Of a stretch of DNA of 64,000 bases, positions 1-15,544 are shown piece after piece; the first letter of the stretch is position 1, and each line of letters begins with the position of its first letter. The position numbers were made by a program, and so were the translations under genes. The DNA comes from Balanoglossus misakiensis (Eukaryota; Hemichordata). The notes beneath the pieces were generated by a model that worked only from the letters and a program-made list of their open reading frames with translations, was not told where the DNA came from and did not search any database. The DNA lies in the NCBI GenBank assembly GCA_040954595.2, contig CM082598.2, forward strand, positions 4,340,001 through 4,404,000, written 5' to 3'.

Positions 1-102
1 ATCCTGTTACGTAAATGTACAAGATTTTGGACAGAATCACAAAGGCTTGTTTTTGTAAATAAATATTTTTTGTTTCACTTTTCATTTTCACCATGTCTTA
101 CA

Positions 103-165
103 GCACAAGACAACACAGAACAAGACAAGACAAGACAAGACAAGACAACACAACAAAACATAACA
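103..165. repeat. (ACAAG)n-type short tandem repeat
   Basis: Runs of the pentamer acaag/acaac are visible upstream of the first gene. The rest of 1-560 is AT-rich with no coding exon that I can support. Confidence 0.8.
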
Positions 166-574
166 TAGTGGTGTTTAAACAGGAATATGTTTGAATATTC
201 AATGGTTAAGAAAGGCCTGGGACGTTATGGCATAAACTTACATAAATGTAACCAACTAAAAATCGTTTACTTTGTTAGTTCGAGAGAGAAAGAGTTTGAT
301 CCAAAACTATATGGATGCGTTTCCCAAATCCAGCACAGCATAACGATGTTTAGATAGTTCAATAACAATTTAGATTCCATAAAACCTATAGCCTAAGAAC
401 GCCTGCGTCTTAAAATTGCAAATACCCGAAGCTGGAAATAAATGGCGATAAAGTTCAAGTTTCAAATGCACTTCGAGAAGCATTCTCCGTTTTTGCATAC
501 ACTTGGATGGATATACATCGTCTGTAATACCCTACACATCACACGGGATCTACATGGTATATGTATTAAACATC

Positions 575-582
575 TATAAATA
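575..582 (+). promoter_or_regulatory. TATA box of the EGF-fucolectin gene
   Basis: TATAAATA lies about 130 bp upstream of a good 5' splice site (gcaa|gtaagt, intron from 715). That intron would end at ttgcag (1096), giving a non-coding first exon of roughly 605-714 and a second exon from 1097 that carries the start codon at 1166. This is a sequence-motif inference only. Confidence 0.55.
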
Positions 583-1165
583 AGCCCAACAGAAGTGGCG
601 CTTGGCTACAGGTATTTTGCATACAAGCTGGCGCTTATATACAGATTGATGGCAATTACAGTGTATCGCCAGTGAAGTCAGCTCGGGACGCGTGAAAGGG
701 AAGATCGGATGCAAGTAAGTCCCACATTTTTAGAATTAGCAGTGGTGTGCATCATGCTCGAGTTGAGTTTCTTTAAGAATTGTGGAATGCAAAACTATGA
801 CATTTTGAAGGAATGTCGACGTTTCTAAATCCTATTCAAAGACAAATAGCCATTCGTCGTCAAATTTGTTTGAATGTTGGCGACATGGCTGTGGTGTAAT
901 ACCTTGGCACCAGTTGCACTCTGACGTACAGTCGACGTATTCATGTAGAAGAAAGACCATCTGAACCTGCAGGGGTCGACTTCACTGCACCTAGTTTAAC
1001 AGCAACAAAGTCGATAAATCTACCTTACCCCTTAAAATTATTCAAAGGGATTATTGAGAATGTTTTAAAGACTAAAATTCTCTATTTCCGTTGCAGGTGC
1101 CTTTTACCCTTGTCATCTTCAGGAAACAACGTGTGATTTGACCACATAAGAGAACTATCAAAGCA

Positions 1166-4507
<3,342 letters not shown>

Positions 4508-4944
4508 GATAGAATATTGTGATTCGGTTGTCTTTATTTCTTATATTCGTTTGAGAATATTAACTTAGTCATCGCCTGTCTGTACTTTGCAGTGGCAGCA
4601 ATCTTTCCGACTGCTTAACAGTGCATACTCTATCATCACAGAAAGATACTCTTCAGTCTGTATGTGGAATTAAGAATAAATGTCTCTCCTGACAAGATAT
4701 TAAACATCCCAGTTTTGCCTGAATTATCAAACCAGACACGAAGAACGGCCAACGACAACTTAACTTCAACACGAACAACACCACACAATACATCTTTCCT
4801 GAACAAACACCCATGATCTAATGATTCAATTCTATATCCTTTCATTGAAAAACATTTGACATTTGAGGGTAATGTGCACATGGGAGAAACCTATGAATTT
4901 TTTTCAAAATTGTCAGACTGTGAGACGTGACGAGCTGAAATTCA

Positions 4945-5602
4945 TTACTCTCGGCCCGAAGTCGACTCGCTGGAATCTGATGATTCGCCGCCATCGTTCA
5001 CGTAATCGCCGCCATCTTGTGTTCCATCGTCGCTGACTTCCGTCGCGTCACTGCGCGCGTCTGCTACGTCATTGCTGACCTCTGCCGCGTCTCTGTCATC
5101 TCGGTCAGATTTTACAAGCAGTGGCTCGAGTTCCTCGTCCTCGCTTGAATCCCTTTTAGTAAACAATGAACGAGACAAAGAAATTTTGATATTCGTTTCC
5201 AAGTTCCAAGCAAAGGTTGTAGGAGGATGCAAGGTAAAATAAGGAGAATAACGTAGGGTTGAAGAAGAGTGCTGAATTGGCCACCTTTTCGGTATCCATG
5301 GTGACTGTGGCTATATTTATACATGAGGTTTTGTATCTTTTGTACGACATACCTCTCTTCGCTGAAATCTGAGAAGTCACCATAGTCAACAGGCTTCATA
5401 CACAACGTGCAGATATTATTGAGATCGGCAAAACATTCCAAGCAATACACACCTGAAATAATGTAAAAAAAATACTTCTAAGAGAATCAACATAGCAGGC
5501 ATGCTGGTGAGCTCAACAAATGGTCAACATCGATTCAGTGTATACTAGTCAAAGGCTATGGTCGTTTTTAAGTGAATTCTGGTGGATGGGTGTTACCCTG
5601 AG

Positions 5603-5638
<36 letters not shown>

Positions 5639-8600
5639 GACCACCAACATCAAAACCAAAACCAACACAACCACCATCATGCTGAGATAGACACGGATAA
5701 TCAAAGCTTTACCTTGGCAACCAGGAAAGACGCAGTGCTTGAAGTTTTCTGTGTCACTGGTATCGCCCGATTGAGAGCAACCGAGACAGTATTTTTTCTT
5801 CACGCCACACATCTGGAGAACCTTTTCAAACAAGGGACACCTAGAGGGATGACAACAAAAGACTAAATGAACCATGGTTCCAAATCAAAGCTGAAAATTC
5901 AGTTTTAAGAAAGTGCCTCACTTGTTTTGGTTGGTCTGTGTTGGCCTAAACGAGTGTCAGTTTATGAAATACATGTACAAAATACCCTTGACTCACATCA
6001 CAGCAAGACGGTCTGTCAAAGTAATTTTGGGGGCTTGTGGGAGGCTTTTTGAATTTCTTCTGATTTGGCGGCGAAGGTACCTGAGAAACCCCCCACGACG
6101 TTTCTGAATGTGGCCATACAACCAGGCAATCCGCTGTCGCTCTCTCTCCTTGTAGTAGTAGGATGCCACCAACCGGCGGAGGCGGAGACCGTAGGCTTCC
6201 GTCAGAACAAGGGACAGACATATTCCATATATGGAACCTAAATAAAAATAATGTAATTTGTATTATCGATGGTGATGGTTGTGGTGGTGGTAATAAAGAC
6301 CTTGGTGTGAACACATCTACCACCATCTGAGATATTTTTAAATGTATACGTACATTGAAGTTTGTCAACGTCTAGTATGTATGTATGTATGTATGTATGT
6401 ATGTATGTATGTATGTATGTATGTATGTATGTATGTATGTATGTATGTATGTATGTATGTATGTATGTATGTATGTATGTATGTGCCAGAGAGGGCGTAC
6501 TGCCTCACCTATAGTTCGGTACGCCGCCATGTCTGGTGGTTCTGGGTTGGGCAGGCACCTTGTTGTATCAATACTGAAGTTTTTACCGGACATTGGATCA
6601 AAGCTAGTGATGACCTCCCTGTACAGGTCAGCAAGAAGTCCTTCACCTTCAACTTGCATATTTACTTGGTGGGGATCTGAAAGTTCAATGGTCGAAGTTC
6701 ACAAAGGGTGTAACACCTTTAATTTACATATGCCTGTATATGGCTAAAATGTGATGTCATACCAAAAAGGAACCTGGGGTCATGAAGGAGGCCAATTAAA
6801 CACGCGAACGAGAAACAAAAGTTTGAACCACGACGGTTCCTGAACACGACTTACTCTGTGACTGAGTATTGACCGCCGCATTCAAACGAATCATGTGCAA
6901 TAACCAGTGCGCACCATAGTCAGCAGAAATGATTAGCGCCACCCAGAGGCACTGTGAACACCACAGCAAGAGTCCAGTCAACATGTTGATCTTTTCCATC
7001 TTGGCCAGTTTCATGGACGCTAATAATACAATGGATAAAGATATCACTGCACAACCTATAATTAACTTCAAAATCACACCACCAGCTCGGTATGGAGATC
7101 GCTTGTCTGGACCAAGTCTTATAACATCAGCTTGCGATAGATTTAACTAAAGAGCGTATGGTGGCGCTCTTTTTTCGCGTGTGCCACCCTGAAAATCTGT
7201 GATTGGCTAGATCTCATTTTTGCCATGGTAACTATAGCTAACTATCCATAAGTGACCGTATACCTTTAAGAATGATGACATAGAACACACACACAATACA
7301 CAGCGCTATCAGACAGTGTGTTTTGAACAATTTCGGGAAATTGACAAATTATATGACTGGGTGAACCTACACGGCTTTATGTAATTGCTCTTTTCGCTTC
7401 GACGCAGCGGCAACAACGCCTCCTTGTTCATTGATCTGCGTCTGTCATCCATCTCAACAAACAATGACGTCACGTAACAATTATCGAACTTGTCCTTGAT
7501 CAGATAACTCCGCCGGTAAAAATACGCTCTGTGGAACAGTAAAAGATGTTGAAATACAGTTTAGATACAGAGAGAAGTCTAAACTATCTTTAGCTATTTC
7601 CAATTTTCTCATAGGGTGGGAGACTGTCCAGGGGGTTACACACCTATCATATGATCTTGTATTAATACTTTGTCTACAAATCGACTGTTTAGTAGCCTGT
7701 TTGGTTTTCTCAACTATTTTGAACTTTAAAATGTTACATTTTGTTTATCAAGGACTGACATTAAAACTAATCAACTCACTTAAGAAACAGCCAGATTAGC
7801 GTCAGGGCTAAACCCCTGCTTGCCCACGCTAACACCATCCTAAACACCCGAGTCCGTTGTTCAATTTCTTGAGAAATGCCCTCGGTGATCTCAGAGACAG
7901 TCTTAGAGACATCGTTATTCACTGTGAAGTTGTGACTCAGGTCAAAGTCAACGTAGAATTCCTTTTCCAGGTCGTCAAGCACCATGATGCAGCCTAAAAC
8001 GGAAACCGTTTTGCAATAAATCACGAACTTGGCCAGGAAAATAATGCATTATGAAAGCCGAAAAATCAAAATCAAAGTTAATTCATTTGCTTTCGCATGG
8101 AGTTGATGCGAAGTGAGCGCCTTGCTAGAAAACAATTGGCCTATTCCAGTGTGTTGGAATTTCTCAGACATAGAGATGTTCCAAACAAACGTGACCAGAA
8201 ATGATGAAAACCTGACCTGTAGTGATGGTTCCAACCACTAACTTAACGATGGCTGCTGGAATAAGACAGAAGAGCTTTGCAACTGAAAAAAAGATGAAAA
8301 GAAACTGCAGTAGATGCATAAAACAAAACTATTGGAAACATAGCAAAATGTTATTGGAATACCCCTTTAACAGTTTACAAAAATGATAGAATAATATGTG
8401 ATTGTGTGTTGAACAAAATAATTTTAGAACCGTGATTTTTCGAACATTTCTTACTTCCGGCTACTGCACAGATATTTTCCACCAAACTAATTATGTTGCA
8501 CGCAAGTCCTAAGATGGACCCCAGTTTCTTTTTGCAGTCCTTCTCTGCGTTCTTGAATTTCTCACGACACATGGCTTCTGGCGCCCCCATGCGTTCGTTG

Positions 8601-10143
8601 CAGACATCAACGATACTGTGCAGCCAATCCACTGCCTCCTGAACCGCGTCACCTGATGACGTAAGAAGACCACACGCGGTTGATTCAGAGAAGTGATTGG
8701 AAAATCGTGAATGTTCATAACACGTCTCCAGCTGAAGCGAAAATCTAACTTTACAGGTTGGTATTAAAAATCTGTTTAAAAAGGACTGAAATTCGTTTCT
8801 GAATTAATTTCATAAGAGAAGCTTCCTGTGCCCTTTAATGCTCATTGCGCCCTCACCGGCACCACTCTGCTTGGAGAGATCTAACGTTTTTACACGTACC
8901 AACTGCAGAGATTGCGTCAGCAATTGCTTCAAATGATGTTTTCACTTCCTGTACGATGTCCTGCATTGATTCCAAGACGTTTTCAACTGAGTCAATAACC
9001 GCTAAAGGCAAACAGGAGAAATAAAGAAATACCCATTCAGAGAAACGACCGACAGCTATCTTACACAGAATTATAGGGCTTATAGTATTTGTGTGTCGTT
9101 TCGATTCTACTGAATGCAGAAAAAGTATTTAAAAAGACAGAAAATAGTAGATTTTATCCTTTTAGGTTACAAAGTAGTCATATCCACAAAAGCACAAGGG
9201 TCTCACTCACATGTCAAAGGAGCTGTAGCCATATCAAAGACTTGCTGTGATTGGTTGAAGGCCAAGGAACTGCCGCACGCTTGGCTTTTACTGGCCACGC
9301 TCAAATTGTGATTAAGATTCGCCATTGGTCCGCTCATGACCAATAGCATGCCGTATGCTAATAAGACAATGCGACCAGTGCCTGCAAAATGACAACATAT
9401 CACTGGATGATGGAACAAGACCAATGGAAGCTTGGTTTCTCTTAATTTGGCATGCTTTGCTTAGATTATAGAAAAAAGACTCTGGCATGTGATGATATCC
9501 ACTATTTGAAGACGGAGCCATCTCATTGGAAACTTCAACAGAATCAAAATCACAAACAACTGATATCGTGGGCACCGAGAAGACCATATGAAACAACATA
9601 CAGCCTTAAATACTGAGACAACATCGCTCAAAATCAGAATCAGAAACGCGTAAATAAACTCAGATGTAATACAATCTCTAATCTTGTCGGCACATGACAG
9701 AAGCAGAAGAGCCAGATCGACGATAATACTGGGAAAAAATTAAGATGAAGAATCTTCTTACTTGAGAACAACTGTGGAATCATCAACAACGTCATGCATC
9801 GAACGGGAGAACTAAACGCAAGACCAAAGCATAGCAACGCTCCCAATATGGCGGCCAGCAACGCCGCATAGATAATCCCACAGTCCAACTTGAAGATAAA
9901 GAAAGCGTAGAAGAATGTCGTCAAAATCAGACCGGATATAAACCCCAGGATATTTACAAAGACAGCGTTAGCGTAAGACCCTTCTTCAAATATGCCTAGT
10001 CTCCCTAACGTTCCTTGGCAGAGCCACACGATGCATCGACGGAGGAAACCTGGGCGATAATCGTCCACATTTCCCTCGCCATCTTCGATCTCCTCAGCCT
10101 TCTTCTCGGCTGCTTTCTTGGCGTACTTGATAAACAAGAACAT
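4945..10143 (-). CDS. DCST2: DC-STAMP domain-containing protein 2-like membrane protein
   Basis: Thirteen coding exons (minus strand, in order): 10143-9762, 9381-9211, 9001-8900, 8652-8455, 8282-8217, 7993-7780, 7528-7371, 7130-6855, 6676-6509, 6237-6081, 5840-5713, 5452-5353 and 5152-4945. The sum is 2328 nt, 775 aa, close to vertebrate DCST2. Landmarks include hydrophobic segments in exon 1 (VNILGFISGLILTTFFYAFF), the cysteine-rich loop with DVCNERMG and CREKF, FYRRSYLIKDKFDN, VEGEGLLADLYREV, and the YGLRLRRL/SYYYKERERQR stretch. The C-terminus has a C4C4 RING-like finger (YCLGC, CVFPGCQGVYCLEC, ICTLC), then an acidic Ser-rich tail starting RDSSEDEE. DCST1/2 proteins are sperm membrane proteins needed for gamete interaction; DCST1 also has ubiquitin-ligase activity. 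An in-frame stop precedes the chosen ATG. The 7371/7130 junction is the least certain: the acceptor at 7131 was chosen for phase and similarity. Confidence 0.88.
5604..5638. repeat. (CAT)n microsatellite in a DCST2 intron
   Basis: About eleven ATC/CAT triplets lie between the last two zinc-finger exons of the DCST2-like gene. Poly-His and poly-Met open frames here are artefacts. Confidence 0.9.
6375..6485. repeat. (ATGT)n microsatellite in a DCST2 intron
   Basis: About 27 perfect ATGT units. On the coding (minus) strand the array begins about 25 nt past the 5' splice site of the exon ending at 6509. Confidence 0.95.
7147..7269. mobile_element. Truncated MITE copy filling a DCST2 intron
   Basis: Closely similar to the right-hand two thirds of the complete element at 54291-54483: shared ggtggcgctc, cgcgtgtgccaccc, tgaaaatctgtgattggc, and the terminal gaccgtatacctttaa. 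It makes up about half of the 240-bp intron between exons 7528-7371 and 7130-6855, and its left end lies some 15 bp from the 3' splice site. Confidence 0.8.
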
Positions 10144-11351
10144 GTCTTTTCAGGGAAAGACGGAAACATGATCAAGATTTTACGGAAGATGTGCGCGGCT
10201 TTCGCGTCGCATTTGTTCCAAAGTTCCCAGTGACCCTTCGAAAAACGAAATCAGTGGAACGACATTCGCATTTCCGGCCGAATCCGCCAAACTGGCGCCC
10301 GGAAACATTCTAATGATTCGACGACACGCGCGCCGCTTAATTTACCATCGCTGACAACATTCATAAAAAGAACACGCATTGCTGCATGCTGAACGTAAAA
10401 AAATACTGTTCTGTTTTTTTCTTTGGATTGTCGGCTCCTGGTATCTTGAAAATGTTCAAAATCCCTAAACCCTTTTGACATTGCTCAAAACTGTAAACAC
10501 ACGAATAAAAGCATAAAGCCAAGAAAGGGCTCTTTGGAAAAGAAAGAGTTCAAACTATGGAATTGCGATGTAAAATTTCAGTAAGACGAATAAAAGTTTT
10601 TTTAAGAAATATATCGTAAATTTGTTAATATTAATTGGTAAGAGGTGTATCCACAAATACTGGTTACATGAAAAGAAAATTCCCTTACATCATGTTGAAG
10701 TGCGAGTTTACATTAAGGTAAAAAATAAGACGAGAAAATTCACAATTACGGCGACAGATCAAATAATTTGAGACAATTCTTTTCACTGACACATATAAAA
10801 TTTTGTACTATTGTTTTGTGTTATTCTTGATTGTACATGTCCATATTTTTGCTGTAAACTTTTGTAGTATGAAACCTTTGTGCAGAAATAATTTCAATAA
10901 AAGAAAATAAACAATAAAAAAAGCCATGGAGAAACAGTTATAAGCGACAATTAATTATCTTGAACGCTCCAGAGATAAAACAACAGGCCTAAAACCATTT
11001 CAAATTTCGTAAACCTCAAAGTGGGTATGAAAAGAAAAACAAAAGTTTCAAGACGAGATTGTGTGTATATTTTGCAAAGCAACATTCATTCCCAAAATCC
11101 CCCCCCCCCACTAATTCAGAGAAACCTTGCCTATCCAGAATATTATTAAAACGGGAAGCAGTATCTAAGCAGAACGTCGTCGTTTAAACCACTCCAGCCG
11201 CCCACGCCACGACCACGGAGGCTGTTGTTGTTGTGAGCAGGACAAACTGGCATGGCACGACACAGAGAGACGACAACACTGATGTTAGCCGTGCCACTGA
11301 GACATTTTGCAGCTTTACAAACAGTCCAGCCATGTGTCTGCTAAGCCTGGC
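10144..11351. other. Intergenic, DCST2 upstream region
   Basis: AT-rich sequence with no exon I can support. It should hold the DCST2-like promoter, but I see no clear TATA element near the chosen start. A run of C's is at 11100-11110. Confidence 0.5.
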
Positions 11352-11413
11352 ATCCAGACCGCAGTGTGTTTTAGATTCACCCACAGGAATCTAAAACACA
11401 CTGCGGTCTGGAT
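11352..11413. repeat. Perfect 27-bp inverted repeat (hairpin)
   Basis: Arms 11352-11378 and 11387-11413 are exact reverse complements with an 8-nt loop (acccacag). Weaker complementarity (aagcc/ggct) continues outside the arms. No flanking gene explains it. Confidence 0.9.
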
Positions 11414-11490
11414 ACAAGGCTATGTGTCGTGCTGGCACACCGCTGTCTGGCGTTGCAGTCACTGTTGCAACTCGCGCCGTACTGGTCATG

Positions 11491-11951
11491 ATAGGTCAGT
11501 AACGTTACAGTAGCCAGTGCGTTGTCGTTCAAAAATAATGACCCCTGTTCTCAAAACAAAGCAGGTTGTGAGGAAACATCGTGTACTGAACCGAATAAAT
11601 CGAATCGCGTGAGGAGTACGGTGCCCAGAGTACACGAATCTATCCGTTAACTACCCAGCTTTGAGGTGAAAAGGGGGCCAGTTCGCTTTTAGCTAAATGC
11701 TGCAGACAGTCTGTCTAGATGATGAAGGGATAGGTCTGTAACGTTACAGTACGTTGTCGTTCAAAAATAATGACCCCTGTTCTCAAAACAAAGCAGGTTG
11801 TGAGGAAAGATCGTGTACTGATCCGAATAAATCGAATCCCGTGAGGAGTACGGTGCCCAGAGTCCACGAATCTAACCGTTAACTACCCGGCTTTGAGGTG
11901 AAAAGGGGGCCAGTTCGCTTTTAGCTAAATGCTTCAGACAGACGTCTAGTT
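11491..11951 (+). repeat. Two-copy tandem duplication, about 225 bp per unit
   Basis: Copies at about 11491-11718 and 11730-11951 share long stretches such as gttgtcgttcaaaaataatg and gaaaagggggccagttcgct with scattered substitutions and one small deletion. No conserved open frame was found. Confidence 0.85.
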
Positions 11952-12389
11952 GTAGGGGTCAGTATAGTACACTGTCCGCCGTAATATGAGTAAACCGACA
12001 CGTCCAGCATTGGTGTCCCCAATCGCAACCGTCTGCCAATCTCTACTTTCCGCTCACTCGACCAGAAAGACTACAAATCATTGCTTCTTAGCCGTGGAAA
12101 AGGGCAGTGAAGCGGCGTGTCCGACTAGCTGTCGTTGTGTGATGTACACTGCCTCGTTGCCCTCGTTCAAATGACCTCTGTCGCGCGGGCGCGCCCGCCA
12201 AATAAGGAGATGTCGGCGCCACCACTGTGACCAGCTGTCGCGCCTGTAGACCAGCTGATGTCTGCCTAGCATCCTATTAGTCTACTACACCACACATACT
12301 ACAGACGCGGCGGTTTACCCAAATAGTGTCGCGTCAACAGTAAACCAATTTTGAAACTGGGAGAACGATTTTATAGGAAAGTCATACGC

Positions 12390-12446
12390 GATACATCCCT
12401 CTATCAAGTGATGTCAGAGGGCATTGTTGAGAGCGAAAGAAAATAA
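12390..12446 (+). pseudogene. Relic 3' end of a third ABM-family gene
   Basis: The frame reads DTSLYQVMSEGIVESERK then stop, matching the C-terminus of the two downstream genes ([16 protein letters not shown] and [16 protein letters not shown]), and is followed by the same aaaataa-type sequence. No upstream exons of this copy were found, so it is a fragment. A tandem array of at least three units once existed here. Confidence 0.75.
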
Positions 12447-13854
12447 TCTAGAGAACTTTGAAGTGCTGCCTCTAAAATCACTGAATTGACAGCGAAGCAT
12501 TCTGAACAGTACACAGTAATGTACGGATATCTTTACTGGTTACGTTGCCCGTATTATTTTCGCGTTTTCTGTATACCTTAAATTTTAAGATATATTTGTT
12601 TGTACAGTTGGAACTCCCCCAGATAAAAGCTGATTGTAAAATTGGTTATATATGAATAAAATGAAGGAACCCGTGGTTATTCAGTGCTTTATCTGAACAC
12701 ATTACCGGTACTTCATTGGCTACAACCTTACTATACGCGCACACATATTGCACGAATTCGGAGATGTACAAAAACATCACATAAGTCAAAATTTTGCTAT
12801 ATCTGGTAATTATAATAAGACACCGACGGTGAGTTAAGGAGCCTCGTCGACTGGTCTGGCTATCATATTACGTAAACGCTTCAGAGAAATTGTTGCGAGC
12901 GGGTCGAACTTCACAAGGTAAGAATCGAAGTTTCATCGCCACGATAGAAATGCCCAGTCTTCATTCCACTTTTCATGTGTTCATTTTTCCCGGCGTGACG
13001 TCATTCTCGAAAACACTTTCGGTTGTAGTTCGGGTTCCCTTCATGCAGTGAGTGGTCAATGCGGGCAACAGTGCATGTGCAGAAATGCTATGACAGATTA
13101 ACAATTTCCTTACGCAAGTTATTTAACAAATAGTAGAGTAGCCGTGCGCTGATCAATACAATATAGACTAAGGTTTTACAGGACTCTGAGATCAACTGAC
13201 CTACGTTGGAGGATATTAATCTTTTGGAGACGTGTAGTCTTCTTCATCTTCATGTCTCCGAAAGCTTATGCTCCAGCAGTTAATCTCAGAGTGGTTTCAA
13301 AGTTCAGTCTTTATATTGCAAGTGATTTGAGAAAATCCTGCCATTTGGAACTGGGCTGCCAAATGAAATGTAAACGATGTAAAATAAACAAGCTGGGTGT
13401 ATAGCCTACTTCAACGTTTTCTTTTGTTTTTGCTTTTTGCGGGCTTTGTAAGAGGAACAAATGCTGCTTTCAATGTCAATATGAAAAAGTCAAGTTTAAA
13501 CAGTATCGCATTCATCACCCCATCTGTAGCTGTAATCTCTGTTTGTGTATGTGTTCATCAAACAATTTATCTCAGACCTGTACGTGCACACAAAGATGCG
13601 CATGCTCGGTGCGATTGCTAGTGGTATGTAAGAGACAGAAAGGACAAAGTGTGAAGGATTCTAAGCATTTAAGAAAAACTTTAATACTTTGTGTTTCTTG
13701 CTGAACATAAGTGTTAATATTAAATCTGTCTGATGTATGGTTATTCGCACACAAGTTTACCTGTTATCATAATGACCACTAGTCCTAATCAAATCTCTGA
13801 GTTTAACACATCTAAAATCTTCTCCTTTTCAGATTCTGTGATAAAAAACGCAAA

Positions 13855-15232
13855 ATGTCGGTGAAGTGGCACATAATTTTGAACTTCTTTGAAGAGATTG
13901 GGGGATTCAGTAGGGAGGAGTTTTTCAATGGATGGAAAGAAACTGGAGTTTGTGTCGATAAGAATCCACACTTCTTCAGAACACAGCTCCACAAGAATTT
14001 GAAGGAAGAAGGTATAAATAACTAGTTGTTGTTGTTGTTGGTGGTGGTGGTGGTGGTAGTGGTGGTGGTGATGATGATGATGATGATGATGGTGATGGTG
14101 ATGATGATGATTGTGGTGGTGGTGGTGGTGGTGGTGGTGAGCTGTTGGTCATATCAAGTCAGTCTGCACAGTTACTATTACAAGCATATAATATTTATTG
14201 TTTATTTTCAGGGGTGTATAAATTCGTTAATTACGCTCATTTTGACAGCGATGAATTCGTAGGATTCAGACATGAACTTGCTGATCCTAAATGGATAGAA
14301 CAAATGAAGAAAGGTCAACAGCAAGGAGTCCTGGCATATCCGGGTTAGAATATACCAAATACTAGTAGATTAGAATTCATGGTATTCTTTGCTTTACCTC
14401 TACCTAAATTATCAAGAACACTCGCCCATCTATGATGGGTTACGCTCATTTACATTTTGCTGACTCACATGAGGTTAAAAATTAGAAAACAAGGATATGA
14501 ACTTTTTTCACGTAGGAAACCACAAGTACATATCGCTTCGGATAATCAGCACGTACATTTATTTCTTCACAGGGGGATTCTTTGAAATTGCAACTTTTGA
14601 TGGAAAACCTATCGCTCCTGCTCTTCCAGACTGTGATTCATCCATCTTTCTCATTTCTCCATACGAGGTTTGTATGTCTGTGTGTCTGTGTGTGTGTCTG
14701 TCTGTATGTATGTATGTATGTATGTATGTATGTATGTATGTATGTATGTATGTATGTATGTATGTATGTATGTATGTATGTATGTATGTATGCACATTGT
14801 ATGTTTGTATCGGCAATGGTAGCCAAACTTGCTGGCTAACCGAAAAGCTTACATATTTTCACATGTAGTTTGCTTATAGTACATATCCAAATAGATCTTA
14901 GTATTTGCATTTAATTTTGGGGGCTTTTTTAGGTTGGCACTGGAGTAGATACATCGAACTTGGAGAAGACCTGGAAAGAATGGTCTGGAGCCGACAAAAT
15001 GGCGGCGAAAGATTCGGAGTATGGGTTTAAAAACGCCGGGTTGTATAAGCGCTTCACCGACCACGGCAAATTCATGTACGTCGTGCGTGCAGAGTTGACG
15101 GGGCTCTCTGCAAATCTGCCGAAGGGTTGGGAGCTGGTCGAGTCGGTACGGGGTATCAAGCTCCCCGATGGGGTGACTCGTGGCGATACATCCCTGTATC
15201 AAGTGATACCGGAGAGTATTATGGAAAAATGA
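13855..15232 (+). CDS. Two-domain ABM-like alpha+beta-barrel protein, copy A
   Basis: Four coding exons: 13855-14011, 14212-14343, 14573-14667 and 14933-15232 (684 nt, 227 aa). There is no signal peptide; it is probably intracellular. The N-terminal half ([11 protein letters not shown], then [20 protein letters not shown]) has the pattern of antibiotic-biosynthesis-monooxygenase (ABM) dimeric alpha+beta barrels, in which 'RLHRS..FVNVAEWES' precedes the second strand. The C-terminal half ([30 protein letters not shown]) appears to be a second such domain. ABM-fold proteins include heme-degrading and quinol monooxygenases, but no function can be assigned here. A non-coding first exon ending at 12917 (tcacaag|gtaaga) is supported by the matching sequence before copy B. 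A polyadenylation signal is at 15238-15243. The exon-2 donor (gttaga) is weak compared with copy B (gtaaat). Confidence 0.75.
14024..14140. repeat. (GTT)(GGT)(GAT) trinucleotide repeat in intron 1 of ABM copy A
   Basis: Compound trinucleotide array beginning a few bases past the exon-1 donor. The same position in copy B carries a related array, so the repeat predates or parallels the duplication. Confidence 0.9.
14705..14791. repeat. (GTAT)n microsatellite in intron 3 of ABM copy A
   Basis: About 21 GTAT units preceded by a degenerate gtttgtatgtctgtgtgtctg stretch that starts at the 5' splice site at 14668. Confidence 0.92.
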
Positions 15233-15395
15233 AAGAAAATAAAACTCTGCAGGAAGTAGCAAGATTTGGTTAACCCTGTCTTTGAAATTGTACCTGTATA
15301 ATGAGAGTTACATGCTTATATATATGTAAATGAAGTTGATATATCTTATCCTATAAGAATAATTTCGCGTCTTATGCTGCAACACATAACAGTAT

Positions 15396-15544
15396 ACACA
15401 TGATGACTGACAATGAGGGCAACAGTGTATTTTGATGACCGAGGGCGCTGCTTGTCGCAACTAAAACAGACTGTTTTGGTGTGACTGGCAGTCCCGAGGT
15501 CATCAAAAATACACTGTTGCCCGAATATGTCAGTCATCATGTGT
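15396..15544. repeat. Fold-back element with about 46-bp inverted arms
   Basis: Left arm 15396-15440 (cacatgatgactgac...ttttgatgacc) and right arm 15498-15544 are near-perfect reverse complements around a 57-bp loop. A related arm (tgactggccatgagggcaac) recurs at about 20159-20195 in an ADGF intron, so this is a small repeat family. Confidence 0.8.

Noticed and set aside
5549-5875. Poly-Met and poly-His frames at 5.6 kb, and similar ones at 14.0 and 16.8 kb
   Set aside because: Trinucleotide repeats in introns. The real coding on the minus strand at 5.7-5.84 kb is the DCST2 zinc-finger exon.
5946-6368. Minus-strand frame of 140 codons at 6.0-6.4 kb
   Set aside because: A shifted frame of the true DCST2 exon 6237-6081, whose correct frame reads YGLRLRRL and joins both neighbours in phase.
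6342-6747. Poly-YVCM / THIHTYI frames at 6.4, 14.7, 17.5 and 35.7 kb
   Set aside because: Translations of (ATGT)n and (CATA)n microsatellites.
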